This document shows, one piece after another, positions 25,864-34,356 of a DNA stretch of 64,000 nt. The notes under the pieces were generated by a model. It was not told the DNA's origin, searched no databases, and worked only from the letters and a program-made list of their open reading frames with translations. Source of the DNA: Neisseria mucosa (GTDB taxonomy: Bacteria > Pseudomonadota > Gammaproteobacteria > Burkholderiales > Neisseriaceae); contig NZ_POWX01000013.1 in assembly GCF_003044445.1 (NCBI RefSeq), positions 17,588 to 81,587 of the forward strand, in the 5' to 3' direction. Position numbers and translations under genes: made by a program. Each line of letters starts with the position of its first letter. The first letter of the stretch is position 1.

Positions 25864-25935
25864 GCGAGCATGAACCAAGCTAAGCTGCCCCCCTTTCAGG
25901 CAACTCTCCATCAAGTTTCTTCTATCTTCCAAAAG

Positions 25936-25969
25936 AAAAGGTCGTCTGAAAATTTTCAGACGACCTTTT
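25936..25969. terminator. DUS inverted pair between the phage remnant and norB
   Basis: AAAAGGTCGTCTGAAAATTTTCAGACGACCTTTT, nearly loopless, between convergent units. Confidence 0.85.
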
Positions 25970-25990
25970 GCATGGTATTCAAGCTAGGAT

Positions 25991-28246
25991 TTATTTATCG
26001 CGGCTGAATACGATTTTGGTTGCTTGGATGGCTACGCAGATTGCACCGCCGATGAAGATCAAGTCAGCTGCTGTGCGTACCCAGCGCAGGGTGTCGAGGA
26101 TTTCCATTTGCAGGAATTCTTCGCTACGGGCATACCACAGGCCATGAGTGATGGAAGCGTATGCTTGGATCGCGCCGACAGGCAGCAGGCTGACGACGAT
26201 CATGCCGACCAAGCCGCCGTTGAGCAGCCAGAAGCCCCAAGTCATGAGTTTGTCGTCGAAATGTGCATTTGGTTTCAGGTAGCGGGCAACCAGTAATACG
26301 AAGCCCAGTGCCAAGAAGCCGTACACACCGAACAAGGCTGCGTGTGCGTGAACTGCGGTAGTGTTCAGACCTTGGATGTAGAACAGGGAAATCGGCGGGT
26401 TAATCAGGAAGCCGAATACGCCAGCACCGATCATGTTCCAGAAGGCAACTGCTACGAAGCACATCAGCGGCCAACGCAGGCGTTTCGCCCAGTCGGACAG
26501 GTGTTGGTAAGACCAGTGTTCGTAAGCTTCACGACCCAGCAATACCAGCGGTACGACTTCCAATGCGGAGAAGCAGGCGCCGATTGCCATAGAGGCGGAG
26601 GTAGAGCCGGAGAAGTACAGGTGGTGCAGCGTACCCGGGATACCGCCCAACATGAAGATGGCGGCGGCAGCCAGAGTGGATGCGGTAGCGGTACTGCGGC
26701 GGACGAAGCCCATGTTGTAGAAGATGAAGGCAAAGGCTGCGGTAGCGAATACTTCGAAGAAGCCTTCTACCCACAGGTGAACTACCCACCAGCGCCAGTA
26801 TTCCATGACGGCAATCGGGGATTTTTCGCCGTAGAACAGACCGGGTGCGTAGAACACGCCGACACCGACCATGGAGGCAACGAAGATTGCCAGCAGGTTT
26901 TTGTCCACGCCTTTTTCTTTAAAGGCGGAGACGGTGCAGCGCAACATCAGGAACAGCCACAACAACAGACCGACCATCAGCAGGAGTTGCCAGAAACGAC
27001 CCAAATCGAGGTATTCGTAACCTTGGTGTCCGAACCAGAAGTTGAATTGTGGCGGAAGGACGTGGGTCAGGGCGAAGAAGTTACCTGCGTAAGAACCGCC
27101 GACTACGATGAACAGGGCGATGTAGAGGAAGTTCACGCCGGCGCGTTGGAACTTGGGATCTTTGCCGCCGTTAACAATCGGCGCCAAGAACAGACCTGCT
27201 GTCAGGAAGCCGGTTGCAATCCAGAAGATGGCGGATTGGATGTGCCAAGTACGGGTCAATGCGTAAGGGAACCAGTCGGACATTTCGAAGCCCAGTGCTT
27301 CGTCGATGCCGTAGAAACCTTGACCTTCGACGGTGTAGTGCGCGGTCAGACCGCCCAGCAACACTTGTACCACAAACAGGGCAACTGTCAGGAAGACGTA
27401 TTTGCCCAATGCTTTTTGGGAAGGAGTCAGTTGTACTTTGGAAATCGGGTCTTCAGTCGGAACTTCTACTTCTTCGTGTTTGGTCAGGAAGGAGTAACCC
27501 CACATCAGCAAGCCGATACCCATCAAGAGCAATACAACGCTGGTGAACGACCACATATAGTTTTCAGTAGTCGGTACGTTGTTGATCAAAGGCTCGTGCG
27601 GCCAGTTGTTGGTGTAGGTGAAAGTTTCGTCGGGACGGTTGGTCGAAGCAGACCATGAAGTCCAGAAGAAGAAGTTGAACAGTTTTTCACGCGCTTCTTT
27701 ACTTGGCAATGTGTTGTTTTTCATTGCGAAGTGTTCGCGTGTTTTCTGAAGGGCGGGATCATCGCCGTATACGCCGTGGTAGTAAGGCAGGATGCTCTCA
27801 ATGGCTTTGACACGGGTGTCGCTGATGACGACGCTGCCGTCTTCTTTAATACGGCTTTGATTGCGGTATTCGTCGGCAAGGCGGGTTTTCAGCACGGCTT
27901 GTTCTTCGGGAGAAACTTCGTCGAATTTTTTGCCGTAAGTCTCTTGCGCGGTCAAATCCAACCATGCGGCCAGCTCGCGGTGCAGCCAGTCGGCTGTCCA
28001 GTCGGGAGCTTGGTATGCGCCGTGTCCCAATACGGAACCGACTTCCATACCGCCGGTGGTTTGCCAAGCTGATTGACCTGCCAAAATATCGTCTTTGGTC
28101 ATCAGCTGCGTGCCTGATGCCGAAACGACTCTTTCAGGATAAGGCGGGGCTTTTTTATAGACCTCGCTGCCCATGTAGCCAAGAATGGTAAAGCAGACTG
28201 CCAGGACGGCAAACAGCAAGTACCATAACTTCTTGTACTGTCCCAT
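25991..28246 (-). CDS. norB: Quinol-dependent nitric oxide reductase (qNOR)
   Basis: 751 aa. The N-terminal extension with its own helix and periplasmic domain (GQSAWQTTGGMEVGSVLGHGAYQAPDWTADWLHRE) marks the single-subunit, quinol-oxidising type. The catalytic core follows, with haem and non-haem iron ligands in WWVVHLWVEGFFE, LHHLYFSG and AVHAHAALFGVYGF. It reduces NO to N2O in the inner membrane and protects against NO. Divergent from aniA, as in the pathogenic Neisseria, so nitrite reduction and NO removal are encoded side by side. Confidence 0.96.
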   Translation of the reverse strand: MGQYKKLWYLLFAVLAVCFTILGYMGSEVYKKAPPYPERVVSASGTQLMTKDDILAGQSAWQTTGGMEVGSVLGHGAYQAPDWTADWLHRELAAWLDLTAQETYGKKFDEVSPEEQAVLKTRLADEYRNQSRIKEDGSVVISDTRVKAIESILPYYHGVYGDDPALQKTREHFAMKNNTLPSKEAREKLFNFFFWTSWSASTNRPDETFTYTNNWPHEPLINNVPTTENYMWSFTSVVLLLMGIGLLMWGYSFLTKHEEVEVPTEDPISKVQLTPSQKALGKYVFLTVALFVVQVLLGGLTAHYTVEGQGFYGIDEALGFEMSDWFPYALTRTWHIQSAIFWIATGFLTAGLFLAPIVNGGKDPKFQRAGVNFLYIALFIVVGGSYAGNFFALTHVLPPQFNFWFGHQGYEYLDLGRFWQLLLMVGLLLWLFLMLRCTVSAFKEKGVDKNLLAIFVASMVGVGVFYAPGLFYGEKSPIAVMEYWRWWVVHLWVEGFFEVFATAAFAFIFYNMGFVRRSTATASTLAAAAIFMLGGIPGTLHHLYFSGSTSASMAIGACFSALEVVPLVLLGREAYEHWSYQHLSDWAKRLRWPLMCFVAVAFWNMIGAGVFGFLINPPISLFYIQGLNTTAVHAHAALFGVYGFLALGFVLLVARYLKPNAHFDDKLMTWGFWLLNGGLVGMIVVSLLPVGAIQAYASITHGLWYARSEEFLQMEILDTLRWVRTAADLIFIGGAICVAIQATKIVFSRDK

Positions 28247-28286
28247 TTCAGAACTCCTTATTTTGGTAAAAAGTGGTTGCTTATAA

Positions 28287-28303
28287 ATTCATACTATATG
28301 AAT
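28287..28303 (-). promoter_or_regulatory. NsrR-like palindrome upstream of norB
   Basis: ATTCATA-CTA-TATGAAT is a 7-bp perfect inverted repeat 41 nt before the norB start, resembling the ATTCAT half-sites of NO-sensing NsrR. norB is NsrR-controlled in pathogenic Neisseria; the site here is inferred. Confidence 0.45.
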
Positions 28304-28537
28304 GTTAAAGATTGTAGCACTCTTTTCAGGCAAAAGAAATATTCTCTTAACAACAATCTTTAAAAAACAGGGATATAGTCAATAATAATTCTTATTCTCA
28401 AAAATACAATGGCATTTTTGTAAAGAATCGGATAAAACATGTGAATAATAATAGACGATTTGATGTAGTTTTATCTAATTATTAAGTATTAATTGAGTAT
28501 TAAATTAGGTAGTAAAAGTTCATCTTTAATGAATTAA

Positions 28538-28551
28538 TTGATTTAAGTCAA
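28538..28551 (+). promoter_or_regulatory. FNR box of the aniA promoter
   Basis: TTGATTTAAGTCAA matches TTGAT-N4-ATCAA except for one base. It is centred at about 28544.5, which is 41.5 bp before the start predicted from the -10 element, the class II position. Confidence 0.8.
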
Positions 28552-28573
28552 GATATAGCGGTAAAACCGGCTA

Positions 28574-28579
28574 CATAAT
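28574..28579 (+). promoter_or_regulatory. -10 element of aniA
   Basis: CATAAT, with no -35 hexamer but an FNR box at the right distance; implies a start near 28586 and a leader of about 135 nt. The 28304-28537 stretch is AT-rich and holds no gene. Confidence 0.6.
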
Positions 28580-28720
28580 CCTACAAAAGTTCACAAGAGA
28601 TGCCTTTTCAGACGACCTAAATATGAAAGTTTGAAAGAGCTAAAAGCGGTATACCGCAGATAACAGAGTTTGAGAAATTACCCTAACCTTCTTAGATAAT
28701 TACTAAAGGAAATGACAACT

Positions 28721-29923
28721 ATGAAACACCAAGCTTTAGCTGCAATCATTGCTTCAGTTTTTGCTTTAGCCGCTTGTGGTGAGCAAGCTGCCCAAAAACC
28801 TGCCGAGCAAACCGCTTCCGCTACTGCAACTGCCGAAGCTCCTGCTTCCAGCACTCAGGCTGCTGCTGAAACTCCTGCAGCCGATCTGCCTGTTATTGAT
28901 GCGGTAACTACCCACGCTCCTGAAGTTCCGCCTGCTATCGACCGCGACCATCCTGCACGTGTACGCGTCAAAATGGAAACCATCGAAAAAACCATGAAAA
29001 TGGACGATGGCGTGGAATACCACTATTGGACATTTAACGGCGACGTTCCGGGCCGCATGATCCGCGTACGCGAAGGCGACACCGTAGAAGTCGAATTCTC
29101 TAACAACCCGTCTTCTACTGTACCGCACAATGTTGACTTCCACGCTGCAACCGGTCCAGGCGGTGGTGCAGAAGCCAGCTTCACTGCTCCGGGCCGTACT
29201 TCTACATTCAGCTTCAAAGCCCTGCAACCCGGTCTGTATATCTACCACTGTGCCGTTGCCCCTGTCGGTATGCACATTGCCAACGGTATGTACGGTCTGA
29301 TTTTGGTTGAACCTAAAGAAGGTCTGCCTAAAGTGGACAAAGAGTTCTACATCGTACAAGGCGACTTCTACACCAAAGGTAAAAAAGGTGCGCAAGGCCT
29401 GCAACCGTTCGATATGGACAAAGCCATCGCCGAGCAACCTGAATACGTTGTATTTAACGGTCACGTAGGCGCTATCGCCGGCGACAACGCCCTGAAAGCC
29501 AAAGCAGGCGAAACCGTTCGTATGTACGTGGGTAACGGTGGTCCTAACTTGGTATCTTCCTTCCACGTTATCGGTGAGATCTTCGACAAAGTTTACGTAG
29601 AAGCTGGCAAACTGATCAACGAAAACGTACAAAGTACCCTGATTCCTGCCGGTGGTGCAGCGATTGTCGAATTTAAAGCCGACATCCCGGGCAGCTACAC
29701 TGTGGTTGACCACTCTCTCTTCCGTGCGTTCAACAAAGGTGCTTTGGGTCAATTGAAAGTAGAGGGCGCAGAGAACCCTGAAATCATGACCAAAAAACTG
29801 GAAGACAAAGCCTATGCAGGTAGCGGTGCAGCTTCAGCCCCTGCCGCTTCAGCTCCGGCTGCCCCTGCATCTTCCGCAGCAGCGCCTGCTTCCGCAGCAT
29901 CTGCAGGTAAAGGCGGCTACTAA
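28721..29923 (+). CDS. aniA: Copper-containing nitrite reductase AniA (outer-membrane lipoprotein)
   Basis: 400 aa from ATG 28721. AAAGGA at 28705-28710 sits too close to the in-frame ATG at 28712 and correctly spaced for 28721. Lipobox LAAC (Cys19) precedes an Ala/Pro/Thr-rich linker. Two cupredoxin domains carry the copper ligands: PHNVDFHAATGPGGG, LYIYHCAVAPVGMHIANGMYG (type 1) and SSFHVIGEIFDKVY (catalytic His). The C-terminus is an AASAPAAP-type repeat tail ending KGGY, a segment known to be O-glycosylated in gonococcal AniA. It reduces nitrite to NO, which norB then removes. No disrupting stop or lost copper ligand is seen. Confidence 0.96.
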   Translation: MKHQALAAIIASVFALAACGEQAAQKPAEQTASATATAEAPASSTQAAAETPAADLPVIDAVTTHAPEVPPAIDRDHPARVRVKMETIEKTMKMDDGVEYHYWTFNGDVPGRMIRVREGDTVEVEFSNNPSSTVPHNVDFHAATGPGGGAEASFTAPGRTSTFSFKALQPGLYIYHCAVAPVGMHIANGMYGLILVEPKEGLPKVDKEFYIVQGDFYTKGKKGAQGLQPFDMDKAIAEQPEYVVFNGHVGAIAGDNALKAKAGETVRMYVGNGGPNLVSSFHVIGEIFDKVYVEAGKLINENVQSTLIPAGGAAIVEFKADIPGSYTVVDHSLFRAFNKGALGQLKVEGAENPEIMTKKLEDKAYAGSGAASAPAASAPAAPASSAAAPASAASAGKGGY

Positions 29924-29952
29924 TCCAGTCATCTCGGCGTAGAGACAGAAAA

Positions 29953-29999
29953 AAGCCACTGCTGTTCCGGCTGATGCAAGGACAACAGTGGCTTTCTTC
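29953..29999 (+). terminator. Terminator of aniA
   Basis: AAAGCCACTG and CAGTGGCTTT form a 10-bp stem with an interior that pairs further (CTGTT/AACA), followed by CTTCTT. Confidence 0.7.
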
Positions 30000-30019
30000 C
30001 ACAACCAATCGAAAGATTG

Positions 30020-30063
30020 GTTTTTCAGACGACCTATCAAGTATCGAAGGTCGTCTGAAAAAC
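30020..30063. terminator. Reverse-order DUS pair after aniA
   Basis: GGTTTTTCAGACGACCT faces AGGTCGTCTGAAAAACC with a loop of about 13 nt, next to a CREE. Confidence 0.6.
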
Positions 30064-30073
30064 CAGTTTCAAG

Positions 30074-30230
30074 TATAGTGGATTAAATTTAAATCAGGAC
30101 AAGGCGACGAAGCCGCAGACAGTACAGATAGTACGGAACCGATTCACTTGGTGCTTCAGCACCTTAGAGAATCGTTCTCTTTGAGCTAAGGCGAGGCAAC
30201 GCCGTACTGGTTTAAAGTTAATCCACTATA
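30074..30230. repeat. Correia element (CREE), full-length form
   Basis: 157 bp, TATAGTGGATTAAATTTAAA ... TTAATCCACTATA. It keeps the internal AGAGAATCGTTCTCTTTGAG segment absent from the 107-bp copies; that segment carries the IHF-binding site in published CREE. It separates aniA from the nirV-like gene and ends about 115 bp before its start. Confidence 0.95.
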
Positions 30231-30343
30231 TGCACGAACCGACAAGCCCAAAGCACAATAATCAGACGGCTTTTAAGGATTTTTATCCGGTTTCGCTATA
30301 TAATCAGAGCCTAATACTCCGTATTCAGATGAGAAAGCCCGTT

Positions 30344-31096
30344 ATGAAACTCATACCACTCCTCGCCTTCTTTACCCTTGTCGCAAGCGGCAGTGCAGCG
30401 GCGGCCGAAATGGCAAAAGTTGAAGGCGGCAGCTACCGCCCGCTCTATCTGAAGAAAGAAACAAGCCTCATTAAAGTCAAACCCTTCCAAATCGACAAAT
30501 ATCCCGTTACCAATGCCGAATTTGCAGAGTTTGTCAAAAAACACCCGCAGTGGCAAAAAGGCAAAGTCAGCTCCAAACAAGCCGAACCTGCCTACCTCAA
30601 ACACTGGGTTAAAACCGGCAGCAACAGCTACGCGCCCAAACCCAACGAACTGAAATATCCGGTAACCAACGTATCTTGGTTTGCCGCCAACGCCTACTGT
30701 ACTTCACAAGGCAAACGCCTGCCGACCATAGACCAGTGGGAATTTGCCGGACTCGCCTCCGCCACTCAGAAAAACGGTTCTGCCGAACCCGGCTACAACC
30801 GCACCATTCTTGACTGGTATGCAGACGGCGGCAGAAACGGCTTGCATGACGTCGGCAAAAGCAAACCCAACTACTGGGGCATTTATGATATGCACGGCCT
30901 GATTTGGGAATGGACGGAAGACTTCAACAGCAGCCTGCTGGCGTCAGGCAATGCCGATACGCAAATGTTTTGCAGCGGTGCATCCGTAGGTTCCAGCGAC
31001 CCTTCGAATTACGCCGCTTTCCTGCGCTACGGCATACGCACTAGCCTGCAGTCCAAATACGTCCTGCACAACCTGGGTTTTCGGTGCGCGAAATAA
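30344..31096 (+). CDS. NirV-like formylglycine-generating-enzyme (SUMF1) family protein
   Basis: 250 aa from ATG 30344, chosen because a signal peptide begins there (MKLIPLLAFFTLVASGSAAAAE) with GAGAAAG upstream; ATG 30329 is an alternative. The FGE-sulfatase fold shows PFQIDKYPVTNAEFAEFVK, PVTNVSWFAANAYCTSQGKRLPTIDQWEFAG, GIYDMHGLIWEWTEDF and a C-terminal LHNLGFRCAK. Proteins of this family next to copper nitrite reductase genes are called NirV. Its position after aniA suggests a role in AniA maturation or denitrification, but the biochemical role of NirV is unsettled. It lacks its own clear promoter apart from sequence donated by the CREE. Confidence 0.8.
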   Translation: MKLIPLLAFFTLVASGSAAAAEMAKVEGGSYRPLYLKKETSLIKVKPFQIDKYPVTNAEFAEFVKKHPQWQKGKVSSKQAEPAYLKHWVKTGSNSYAPKPNELKYPVTNVSWFAANAYCTSQGKRLPTIDQWEFAGLASATQKNGSAEPGYNRTILDWYADGGRNGLHDVGKSKPNYWGIYDMHGLIWEWTEDFNSSLLASGNADTQMFCSGASVGSSDPSNYAAFLRYGIRTSLQSKYVLHNLGFRCAK

Positions 31097-31121
31097 CCGG
31101 TTTCATCACCAAAGCAGCTTT

Positions 31122-31151
31122 GGCGGTACTGAAAGGTATCGCCTTTTTTTT
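31122..31151 (+). terminator. Terminator of the nirV-like gene
   Basis: GGCGGTAC and GTATCGCC pair (one G-T) around TGAAAG and are followed by eight T residues. Confidence 0.85.
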
Positions 31152-31285
31152 GAGTTTGAAGTTGATTTGAAAATAGCGATTGTATAGAACCTCGCGCCTA
31201 ACAAATTTAGCATGACCAAGTTTCTAACGGACTGAATATTCTAAGCAACTGGGCTGTCACTCTACCTCTTCCTAATTTTCATTAA

Positions 31286-31392
31286 TATAGTGGATTAAAT
31301 TTAAACCAGTACGGCGTTGCCTCGCCTTGCCGTACTATTTGTACTGTCTACGGCTTTGTCGCCTTGTCCTGATTTAAAGTTAATCCACTATA
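31286..31392. repeat. Correia element (CREE), short form
   Basis: TATAGTGGATTAAATTTAAA ... TTTAAAGTTAATCCACTATA, 107 bp, between convergent nirV-like gene and ispG. Confidence 0.93.
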
Positions 31393-31408
31393 AATATACT
31401 AGCAAACC

Positions 31409-31442
31409 AAAAGGTCGTCTGAATGTTTTTCAGACAACCTTT
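31409..31442. terminator. Degenerate DUS pair after ispG
   Basis: AAAGGTCGTCTGAAT faces TTTCAGACAACCTTT; the second copy has A for G, so only one arm is a perfect uptake sequence while the stem keeps a G-T pair. Confidence 0.6.
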
Positions 31443-31453
31443 ATTCATGCCTA

Positions 31454-32719
31454 TCAAGCTGACTGTATCGGGATGATACGATTTTGACTGCGTTTTGCAC
31501 CGCCTTCGCAATAGTTGGTTTTGACGTATTCTTCGACAATTTCCAAGAATTCAGCTGCGATGTTGTCGCCTTTTAAAGTTACTTTGCGCTCCCCGTCAAC
31601 ATAAACCGGTGCAACAGGGGTTTCGCCGGTTCCGGGCAGGCTGATGCCGATGTCTGCCAGTTTGCTTTCGCCCGGTCCGTTAACAACGCAGCCCATGACG
31701 GCAACGTTTAAAGATTCCACACCGGGGTAAACAGTGCGCCATACGGTCATTTTTTGGCGCAGGTAATTTTGTACGTCTTGGGCAAGCTCTTGGAAGACTG
31801 TGCTGGTGGTACGTCCACAACCAGGGCAGGCAGTAACCATGGGGGTAAACGAGCGCAGTCCCATGGTTTGCAGGATTTCCTGACCGACGATGACTTCCTG
31901 CGTGCGCGAGCTGCCGGGTTCGGGGGTAAGCGAAATACGGATGGTGTCGCCGATGCCTTCTTGAAGCAGTACGGCCAAGGCGGCGGTAGAGGCGACAATG
32001 CCTTTGCTGCCCATGCCTGCTTCCGTCAAGCCTAAGTGGAGCGGATATTGGCAACGGCTGCCCAGCTCGCGGTAAACTTGAATCAAATCCTGAACAGAGC
32101 TGACTTTGCACGACAAGATGATTTTGTCTTCGGGCAAACCTAACAAAACGGCTTTTTCAGCAGACTCCAGCGCCGAAATAATCAAGGCTTCTTTCATGAC
32201 TTCTTCGGGCGGTTTTGGAGAGGAAGACGCCAGATTGGCATCCATCATGCGCTTGGCAAGGCTTTGGTCCAGAGAGCCCCAGTTGACGCCGATGCGGACA
32301 GCTTTATTGTTTTCGGCGGCAGTCCGAATCATATAGGCAAATTTTTCATCGCCTTTTGCGCCTTTGCCGACATTGCCGGGGTTAATACGGTATTTGGACA
32401 AGGCTTTGCCGCATTCGGGAAATTCTGCCAACAGGCGTTCGCCGTTGAAATGGAAGTCGCCAATCAGCGGTGTGGTGTACCCCATGTCGTCCAAACGCTG
32501 GCGGATTTCGGCAACTTTGGATGCGGCTTCGGGGCTATTGACGGTAATACGCACCATTTCTGAGCCTGCATCACTCAATTCTTTGACTTGCAGAGCGGTC
32601 GCTTCTGCATCGGCGGTGTCGGTATTGGTCATCGATTGAACGACAACGGGTGCGTCTGAACCGACGATGAGATGATCAATTTGTACTTGATGGGTTCGAC
32701 GGCGTTTGGGTGTGTTCAT
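31454..32719 (-). CDS. ispG: 4-hydroxy-3-methylbut-2-en-1-yl diphosphate synthase
   Basis: 421 aa, full length for bacterial GcpE. N-terminal TIM barrel with VVQSMTNTDTADAEAT and GDFHFNGERLL, and the C-terminal 4Fe-4S domain with ACPGCGRTT and GCVVNGPGE. It converts methylerythritol cyclodiphosphate to HMBPP in the MEP isoprenoid pathway. Last gene of the rlmN-pilW-rodZ-ispG operon; its start codon lies two bases after the rodZ stop. Confidence 0.97.
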   Translation of the reverse strand: MNTPKRRRTHQVQIDHLIVGSDAPVVVQSMTNTDTADAEATALQVKELSDAGSEMVRITVNSPEAASKVAEIRQRLDDMGYTTPLIGDFHFNGERLLAEFPECGKALSKYRINPGNVGKGAKGDEKFAYMIRTAAENNKAVRIGVNWGSLDQSLAKRMMDANLASSSPKPPEEVMKEALIISALESAEKAVLLGLPEDKIILSCKVSSVQDLIQVYRELGSRCQYPLHLGLTEAGMGSKGIVASTAALAVLLQEGIGDTIRISLTPEPGSSRTQEVIVGQEILQTMGLRSFTPMVTACPGCGRTTSTVFQELAQDVQNYLRQKMTVWRTVYPGVESLNVAVMGCVVNGPGESKLADIGISLPGTGETPVAPVYVDGERKVTLKGDNIAAEFLEIVEEYVKTNYCEGGAKRSQNRIIPIQSA

Positions 32720-32721
32720 CT

Positions 32722-33594
32722 TTATTTTTTTCCTGCTACAAATGAAGCGGATTTTTCACCGGCGGCGCGGTATTCTGCCAGATTGATGGTTGTCCCGCCA
32801 TAATTGGCTTGAGCACCTGCGGCGATGCCGATCCAGACGTTGTAAGGCGCTCCGCCTTTAAAGCGTTTTTCGCTGCCTGCGGGAATGATTCGGCTGAAAA
32901 TCATGGTACCTTTCTTATCGGTAATAATCAGATTGCTTCGGTATTGGACTTTAATCCAAAGCTCGTCTGAATCGACTTTGACTTCAGGTTCGAATGCTGC
33001 TGATTCTGACGCTGCAACGCTGAAAGCTGCTTTTTCAACATTGGAGACTTCTTGTTTGCCGTTTTCCGCCATATTGGAAACGGCAACGTTTTCTTTTTTC
33101 AAGTCCGGCGTCTGCATACTGTTGCGTACTGCATCGCTGTTTTGTGCGACTTGTTGCTCGTTTTCATGATTGGACTTGCTTTGCCAAACATAAATACCGC
33201 CACCAAGCAGGATGAGCGCTGCTACACCCAAAACCCATTTTGGAAAACCGACTTTTTCACCATCTTGGTAGTTCAAGCTGGTATTTTGTTTGCGATCCAC
33301 CAGATAGACATGTTCTTCTTCCGGCGCAGAAATGGCTTTCAGACGACCTGTAATGCTTGCTTCATCGATTTTCAACAGGCGTGCATAAGAACGCAGATAG
33401 CCCATAACGAAGACCAATCCTGAAAAGAACGAATAGTCTCCTTTTTCGAGTGCTTCAATTTGTTCGGCAGACAGTTTCAACCGTCGCGCTACTTCGTCAA
33501 TATCCCAACCTGATTTTTGTCTGAGTTGTCCCAGCTCATCACCCAATGATTTGGCAGCTTGAATGTCGTATTCGTTTTTCTTTTGATTTTCCAT
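32722..33594 (-). CDS. rodZ: RodZ-like helix-turn-helix membrane protein
   Basis: 290 aa. An N-terminal HTH_25 domain (LGQLRQKSGWDIDEVARRLKLSAEQIEALEKGDYSFF), one transmembrane helix at about residues 119-138 (WVLGVAALILLGGGIYVW), a low-complexity linker and a C-terminal periplasmic DUF4115 beta domain (LWIKVQYRSNLIITDKKGTMIF). In rods RodZ links MreB to the cell-wall machinery; in coccoid Neisseria its role is less clear. It is four bases downstream of pilW and overlaps the ispG leader. Confidence 0.88.
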   Translation of the reverse strand: MENQKKNEYDIQAAKSLGDELGQLRQKSGWDIDEVARRLKLSAEQIEALEKGDYSFFSGLVFVMGYLRSYARLLKIDEASITGRLKAISAPEEEHVYLVDRKQNTSLNYQDGEKVGFPKWVLGVAALILLGGGIYVWQSKSNHENEQQVAQNSDAVRNSMQTPDLKKENVAVSNMAENGKQEVSNVEKAAFSVAASESAAFEPEVKVDSDELWIKVQYRSNLIITDKKGTMIFSRIIPAGSEKRFKGGAPYNVWIGIAAGAQANYGGTTINLAEYRAAGEKSASFVAGKK

Positions 33595-33598
33595 GTAG

Positions 33599-34354
33599 TT
33601 ACTTACCTGTGGTTACTGCCTGTAATTGTTCCGAATAGGGGAAGTTTGCCCTTAACTGGGCTTCGTATTCGTAGGCTGCCTGGCTATTGCCCAAAGCGGT
33701 CGCCAATTTCCAACCCAGCAGCAAATCATCTGCCTGTAAGACATCGACTTTGCTTTGATATTGGCGGAAATAATAATCCGCTTCGTTTAAATTGCCTGCC
33801 AGCATTTTGGTTCTTGCCAATTCTTTAAACGCAGGCGGGAACTGAGGTTGTGCGGCCAAAGAGCGTTCGAGATAAGCCTCCGCCAACGAATATTGCCCCA
33901 TCTTTGCGCTGCAAATGCCCTTGTTGAGGTTGGCGATAAACGGGGAAGGATAAGTCGGATCGGCTAGGGCTTTGTCAAAATAACTGATGGACTGGGCGGG
34001 ATTGTTCATCTCGCTGCACAAGAACCAGCCGTAGTTATTATTAATTTCCGCATTGTCAGGTTTCAAGGATAGGGACTTTTGGAAGCTTTCCTGTGCTTTG
34101 TCGCGCACTTTGAGATATTGATAGATTTGCGCGCGAACCAGCCATGCATCTTCATTGCTGCTGTCCGCTTTCAATGCCTCTTCAATGCTTACCGTTGCTT
34201 GACGGTAATCGCCCCCGCGCATGTATTCGATAGCCAACTGGGTTTTAATATTGGCGACCTGTGTCGCACGTTCCGCTCTGCTTGGACCTTTCGGGCCGGC
34301 GCATGCGCCCAAAACCAAAGTTAAAATAATGGGTTGCCAAATGTTCAGTTTCAT
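33599..34354 (-). CDS. pilW: Type IV pilus biogenesis/stability lipoprotein PilW
   Basis: 251 aa. Lipobox LGAC (Cys18) is followed by six TPR-like repeats, for example IEYMRGGDYRQATVSIEEALKADSSNEDAWLVRAQIY and NYGWFLCSEMNNPAQSISYFDKAL. PilW is an outer-membrane lipoprotein needed for PilQ secretin multimers and stable pili (PilF in Pseudomonas). It sits between rlmN (2-nt gap) and rodZ (4-nt gap), the usual arrangement. Confidence 0.93.
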   Translation of the reverse strand: MKLNIWQPIILTLVLGACAGPKGPSRAERATQVANIKTQLAIEYMRGGDYRQATVSIEEALKADSSNEDAWLVRAQIYQYLKVRDKAQESFQKSLSLKPDNAEINNNYGWFLCSEMNNPAQSISYFDKALADPTYPSPFIANLNKGICSAKMGQYSLAEAYLERSLAAQPQFPPAFKELARTKMLAGNLNEADYYFRQYQSKVDVLQADDLLLGWKLATALGNSQAAYEYEAQLRANFPYSEQLQAVTTGK

Positions 34355-34356
34355 AA

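Noticed and set aside
26342..27658. 438-aa open frame antisense to norB
   Set aside because: Gln/Gly/His-rich with no recognisable domain, while the opposite strand encodes a full qNOR.
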